DNA from: Firmicutes bacterium UBA5010
GTDB lineage: Bacteria > Bacillota > Clostridia > Tissierellales > Sedimentibacteraceae
NCBI GenBank assembly: GCA_002396645.1
Contig: DGYI01000064.1
Location: 10,454 to 18,574, forward strand
Direction of reading: 5' to 3'
DNA length: 8,121 bases
Position 1 is the stretch's first letter. Every line of letters begins with the position of its first letter. The notes beneath the pieces were generated by a model that did not search any database, was not told where the DNA came from, and saw only the letters and a program-made list of their open reading frames with translations. Shown in pieces: positions 6,043-8,121 of this stretch. The position numbers were made by a program, and so were the translations under genes.

Positions 6043-6067
6043 AGGGTGAAACGTCTTTCTTCACCCT
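6043..6067 (-). repeat. Hairpin abutting the prdB stop codon
   Basis: An 8-bp perfect stem (AGGGTGAA with TTCACCCT, 9-nt loop) begins at the first base after the prdB TAA. It has no U-tract and is better read as an mRNA 3'-end or stability element for the prdA-prdB part of the transcript than as a terminator. Confidence 0.5.
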
Positions 6068-6787
6068 TTATACCTTCGCTATATACTCAAACGGAAGCGG
6101 TACTATTTTACCCGGTGTTTGTATTTGAACTAATTGTTGAAGAGTTGCTTTAAGTATCTCTGTTTGCATTTCTTTATTGTTTGGTTCTCCAGCATTTGCG
6201 CCCATCGGCACAAGAGGAGCAACCGCTCTTGGAGTTCCGGTCTGTCTTACTACCGGAGGCAATGCTGCTATAACTATTGTAGGAATCCCCGATTCCTCAA
6301 TCGCTCTTTGTACAAGTACTGCCGAGCGATGACAGGTACCTCAGCCTGCTGTTAATACAACTGCATCTACGCCTTCATCCTTCAATATTTTGGCTATTTG
6401 CGGTCCGGTTTCATTCTTGAATTTATCTTGATTTCCGCCGCCTCCCATGAATCCTATGTGAGTCGGTGCTACAGAAGCTATAAAGCCTTCATTTGCTAAT
6501 TCTCTTAATCTGTCAAGCGGGAACATGCAGTTGATGTCTTTATTGACATCTCCGTTATCATATCCTCCGTGAGATACCATCATATCATGTGTATCGGCAT
6601 CTCCGGGTACCAGTCTGTAAGAGAAATCCCCCGCAAGATTAAATCTTTTATCGCTTTTTAAATGAACTCCTGCTGCCGTAGCAAAAGCTATCTTCATGTC
6701 CTTTAACTCTTTTGCAACCGGTGTCCATACCATTGGAGGGGTTATAGGAACAAATATTTCTGATTGTAATCCTTTCAATTTATTCAC
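6068..6787 (-). CDS. prdB: PrdB, selenocysteine-containing D-proline reductase subunit
   Basis: PrdB carries the selenol that, with the pyruvoyl group of PrdA, reductively opens D-proline to 5-aminovalerate. The reading frame runs through an in-frame TGA at 6343-6341, read as selenocysteine: VVLTAG-U149-GTC152-HRSAV, giving a U-x-x-C redox pair. The frame stays open for 90 more residues (IPTIVIAALPPVVRQ, GTPRAVAPLVPMGANAGEPNN), typical PrdB sequence, to a TAA. The total of 239 residues matches the family (about 240). Residues 1-148 hold the expected GLQSEIFVPITPP, SHGGYDNGDVNKDINCMFP and GFMGGGG blocks. The start is uncertain. The GTG at 6787 overlaps the upstream gene by 8 bp but has AGAAAGG only 1 nt away. 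The in-frame TTG at 6778 (236 residues) has AAAGGTG 8 nt upstream and may be the true start. Standard gene calling would wrongly report two pieces, 6341-6787 and 6068-6262. Confidence 0.96.
6300..6330 (-). promoter_or_regulatory. Candidate bacterial SECIS hairpin
   Basis: In the mRNA the 7-bp perfect stem AUCGCUC (6330-6324) / GAGCGAU (6306-6300) encloses a 17-nt loop beginning GG. The loop starts 17 nt after the UGA. A hairpin at this distance, with G at the start of the loop, fits what is known of bacterial SECIS elements, although the loop is larger than usual. It should recruit SelB with Sec-tRNA. Confidence 0.6.
6316..6341 (-). promoter_or_regulatory. Alternative hairpin directly after the Sec codon
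   Basis: From the A of UGA, AGGUA, a bulged C and CUGUC pair with GGCAG and UACUU across a 7-nt loop (AUCGCUC), giving about 10 pairs including G-U pairs. Its loop is the same 7 bases that form the 5' arm of the 6300-6330 hairpin, so the two folds exclude each other. Confidence 0.4.
6341..6343 (-). other. prdB: In-frame TGA decoded as selenocysteine (PrdB Sec149)
   Basis: TGA in the frame VVLTAG-TGA-GTCHRSAV. The flanking protein is conserved on both sides and family length is only reached by reading through. Sec at this position of PrdB is established for D-proline reductase. Confidence 0.96.
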
Positions 6788-7028
6788 ACCTTTCTGATTT
6801 GGCTTGTTTGTTTTTTATATATTTTTCATCTATTTTGTCTGAAAGCACTTCTACAAAGCTCATTTTAAGCCCTACTTCCATACCTTCCTGCAGCTCATAA
6901 TCTGTTATGAGCATTCTCATAGGTATTTTCATGCTTCCGAGTCTTCCTTTAAAATCTATTGATACAGCTCCGTCATAAACTTCTGTAATAATACCTTTCA
7001 TTTCTATTAAGTTATCGCAGTATTTCAT
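6780..7028 (-). CDS. Small conserved prd-operon protein between prdA and prdB
   Basis: The 82-residue product (MKYCDNLIEMKGIITEV...) is rich in predicted beta-strands: MKGIITEVYDGAVSIDFKG, then LGSMKIPMRMLI, a YELQEGMEVGLKMSFVEVLS segment and a charged tail. The turn pattern (GRLGSMKIPMRMLITDYELQ, EGMEV) suggests a small beta-barrel. From memory, small proteins annotated as 'CBO2463/CBO2479 domain' occupy this slot in other clostridial prd operons, and this looks like one; the name is not confirmed here. No signal peptide or transmembrane helix is seen, so it should be cytoplasmic. Function unknown; an accessory role in reductase assembly or maturation is a guess from position. The ATG at 7028 is preferred. 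A GTG at 7031 overlaps the last base of the prdA stop (TAGTG) and would add one residue. The ribosome binding site is weak (GGGCGGAAATC), which suggests coupling to prdA translation. Its end overlaps the GTG start of prdB. Confidence 0.85.
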   Translation of the reverse strand: MKYCDNLIEMKGIITEVYDGAVSIDFKGRLGSMKIPMRMLITDYELQEGMEVGLKMSFVEVLSDKIDEKYIKNKQAKSERCE

Positions 7029-7030
7029 CA

Positions 7031-8121
7031 CTATTGATTTCCGCCCATTTTACTCTTTCTTTTTTCGCTTAACGGAATAGATGTCTCATTTAAAACTCTA
7101 TCTATAGATAAGCCATTATTTTTCTCTACTATTTCAAGATTAGATTCCTTAACATTAGGATTCCATTTCTTTTCAGGAGCCTTTATATCTTCACCATCTA
7201 CAGCGGATTTCAGCATTGCCAGTGCTCTCAGAGCATCCTCCCTGCACAATGTATTGCATGATAAGACCTCATTTTCTATTCCTTCTTCGGATTTGTTGTT
7301 ATCTACCATATGCTTCATGTACTTATTTCCGACAACCAAAGCACCTTGAACTCCGCAGAATGACATACCTACAACCTCAACACCTCTTTGACCTATCTGC
7401 TCTATATGGCTTGCAAAATCTATATGATTGTTTCCGAAGCCTTCTGTAGTTACTATGGCACCATCAACATCTAATGCTTCAATCATCATACCAAGTCTTT
7501 CCGATACATAGAACTTCTCGGAATTTATCTGAGGACTTCCCACAAATAATACTCCGCATAAATCTACATCCTCGTCATTCATGGCTTCTATTACCAGCGG
7601 CTCTCTGAAATAGTGTCTTGAGCATTCTTTAGAAGCAGGTCCTATACATGTAAGAGCATGTATTCCTCCGTCTAAAACCTCAAGAGGTGACAGCATAACA
7701 GGAACATTTCCTAAATCAACATTTGGTTTTCCTCCTAAAACTCCTACCGGCTCAACAGGTAAAATCAAATTGTCGTGCATTGCACCCTGACCCATTATTT
7801 CTTTTACTATAACTATTTTTTTCTTTCCGGCACGTCTGTATTGTACCAGCTCTTGTGTAGTTTCGAATAAGCTGTCATCGGCATTCTTCATAAAATCTCT
7901 TATTTCCTGAGTAATCATATCAGATACCTTATGAGCGGCATATGGTCCGGGTCTTTCCATGTTTGTTCCTCTGGCAATTGTAACCTGTGTCTTGATAAAG
8001 ATTTCTCCTTTATCGGGAGCACCCGGTCTGCCCCACATGATATTTTCCTCAAGTATACCCTCTGATGAGCCGAATTCTCCTATTTGAACTCCGTCTTCAT
8101 CTGTTCCGGTTACCATTACTA
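7031..8121 (-). CDS. prdA: PrdA, D-proline reductase proprotein (partial, 5' end outside window)
   Basis: PrdA is made as a proprotein that cleaves itself to give an upstream subunit and a smaller subunit with an N-terminal pyruvoyl group from cysteine, which binds the D-proline substrate. The frame is open to the right edge, so only the C-terminal 362 or so residues are seen; the family is roughly 600-650 long. Visible blocks include VTGTDEDGVQIGEFGSSEG, IVIVKEIMGQGAMHDNLILP and VDLGNVPVMLSP. The processing site is in IHALT-CIGPASKE, with Thr at 7651-7649 and Cys at 7648-7646. Cleavage there releases 205 residues, about 23 kDa, the size known for the pyruvoyl subunit. That fragment has six cysteines counting the pyruvoyl precursor, and a charged tail of about 55 residues ending GGNQ that PrdE lacks. 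The TAG stop touches the next gene. The promoter and any regulator gene (prdR type) lie beyond the window. Confidence 0.95.
   Translation of the reverse strand, partial: VMVTGTDEDGVQIGEFGSSEGILEENIMWGRPGAPDKGEIFIKTQVTIARGTNMERPGPYAAHKVSDMITQEIRDFMKNADDSLFETTQELVQYRRAGKKKIVIVKEIMGQGAMHDNLILPVEPVGVLGGKPNVDLGNVPVMLSPLEVLDGGIHALTCIGPASKECSRHYFREPLVIEAMNDEDVDLCGVLFVGSPQINSEKFYVSERLGMMIEALDVDGAIVTTEGFGNNHIDFASHIEQIGQRGVEVVGMSFCGVQGALVVGNKYMKHMVDNNKSEEGIENEVLSCNTLCREDALRALAMLKSAVDGEDIKAPEKKWNPNVKESNLEIVEKNNGLSIDRVLNETSIPLSEKRKSKMGGNQ
7646..7651 (-). other. prdA: PrdA self-cleavage site (Thr-Cys, pyruvoyl precursor)
   Basis: ACA-TGT codons for Thr-Cys in the context DGGIHALT-CIGPASKEC. By analogy with characterised PrdA, the Cys becomes the pyruvoyl group at the N-terminus of the small subunit. 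The 205-residue length of the released part fits the known 23-kDa chain. Confidence 0.88.

Larger units (their letters stand above)
5883..6067 (-). other. prdB-prdD intergenic region with several hairpins
   Basis: This is the only large gap inside the operon. In transcription order it holds four hairpins: AGGGTGAA/TTCACCCT (6060-6067 with 6043-6050), starting at the base after the prdB stop; GAAGAATC/GATTCTTC (6021-6028 with 6032-6039); a near copy at 5974-5992; and a longer stem (5926-5934 with 5897-5905, 9 pairs including one G-U) shortly before prdD. None is followed by a U-tract, so none looks like a full terminator. Roles in mRNA stability, processing or different expression of prdAB and prdDEF are possible but inferred. 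Confidence 0.65.

Noticed and set aside
5900..6050. Tiny open frames in the prdB-prdD gap (10 and 14 codons, MEESSILQSI and MSVYRGIFDSSLLQ)
   Set aside because: No ribosome binding sites. Their similarity to each other comes from the duplicated palindrome, not from a conserved peptide.
6021..6067. Hairpins behind prdB as a Rho-independent terminator
   Set aside because: Neither stem is followed by a U-tract on the minus-strand transcript, and prdD-prdE-prdF belong functionally to the same operon.
6068..6787. prdB as a pseudogene broken by a nonsense mutation
   Set aside because: The TGA is exactly where PrdB carries selenocysteine, the frame is intact on both sides, and a SECIS-like hairpin follows.
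1..8121. Mobile elements, CRISPR arrays, tRNA or rRNA genes
   Set aside because: No transposase-like frame, no regularly spaced repeat array, and no tRNA or rRNA signature was seen by eye on either strand.

Overview
The window is low-GC DNA in which every convincing gene lies on the minus strand. It most likely comes from an anaerobic, amino-acid-fermenting (Stickland) member of the Clostridia or a related Bacillota lineage. The reasons are a proline reductase (prd) operon with a selenocysteine-containing subunit, AT-rich codon use, strong AGGAGG-type ribosome binding sites, and a stalk-domain exported protein of a kind common in Clostridia. The genus cannot be fixed from this sequence.

Right part (about 8121 to 2268, read right to left in transcription order): a prd operon. 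It holds the 3' part of prdA (pyruvoyl-forming proprotein, cut by the window edge), a small conserved 82-83-residue protein, prdB (selenoprotein with an in-frame TGA read as Sec), a 185-bp hairpin-rich gap, prdD, prdE, prdF (proline racemase) and an amidohydrolase of the prolidase-like type. A long hairpin with a U-rich tail at 2268-2318 ends the operon. PrdF would convert L-proline to D-proline. The PrdA/PrdB enzyme reduces D-proline to 5-aminovalerate, using the pyruvoyl group of PrdA and the selenol of PrdB. The terminal amidohydrolase keeps all its metal ligands and may supply proline by cutting Xaa-Pro dipeptides; that is an inference from family and position.

Left part (about 2221 to 40): two separate exported-protein genes, also on the minus strand. 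One is a lipoprotein of the DUF4846 type. The other is a secreted protein with an unrecognised N-terminal region followed by two copper-amine-oxidase-N-like (stalk) repeats. The second has a good promoter, with a tandem 10-bp repeat and an inverted repeat at its upstream edge, and ends at a perfect 16-bp bidirectional terminator.

The main points for a second look are four. The prdD/prdE gene boundary falls exactly at the residue pair where PrdA cleaves itself. There are two competing hairpins behind the Sec codon. The prdB-prdD gap holds repeated hairpins and a possible internal promoter. The amidohydrolase sits inside a proline-fermentation operon. No tRNA, rRNA, CRISPR array or mobile element was seen.
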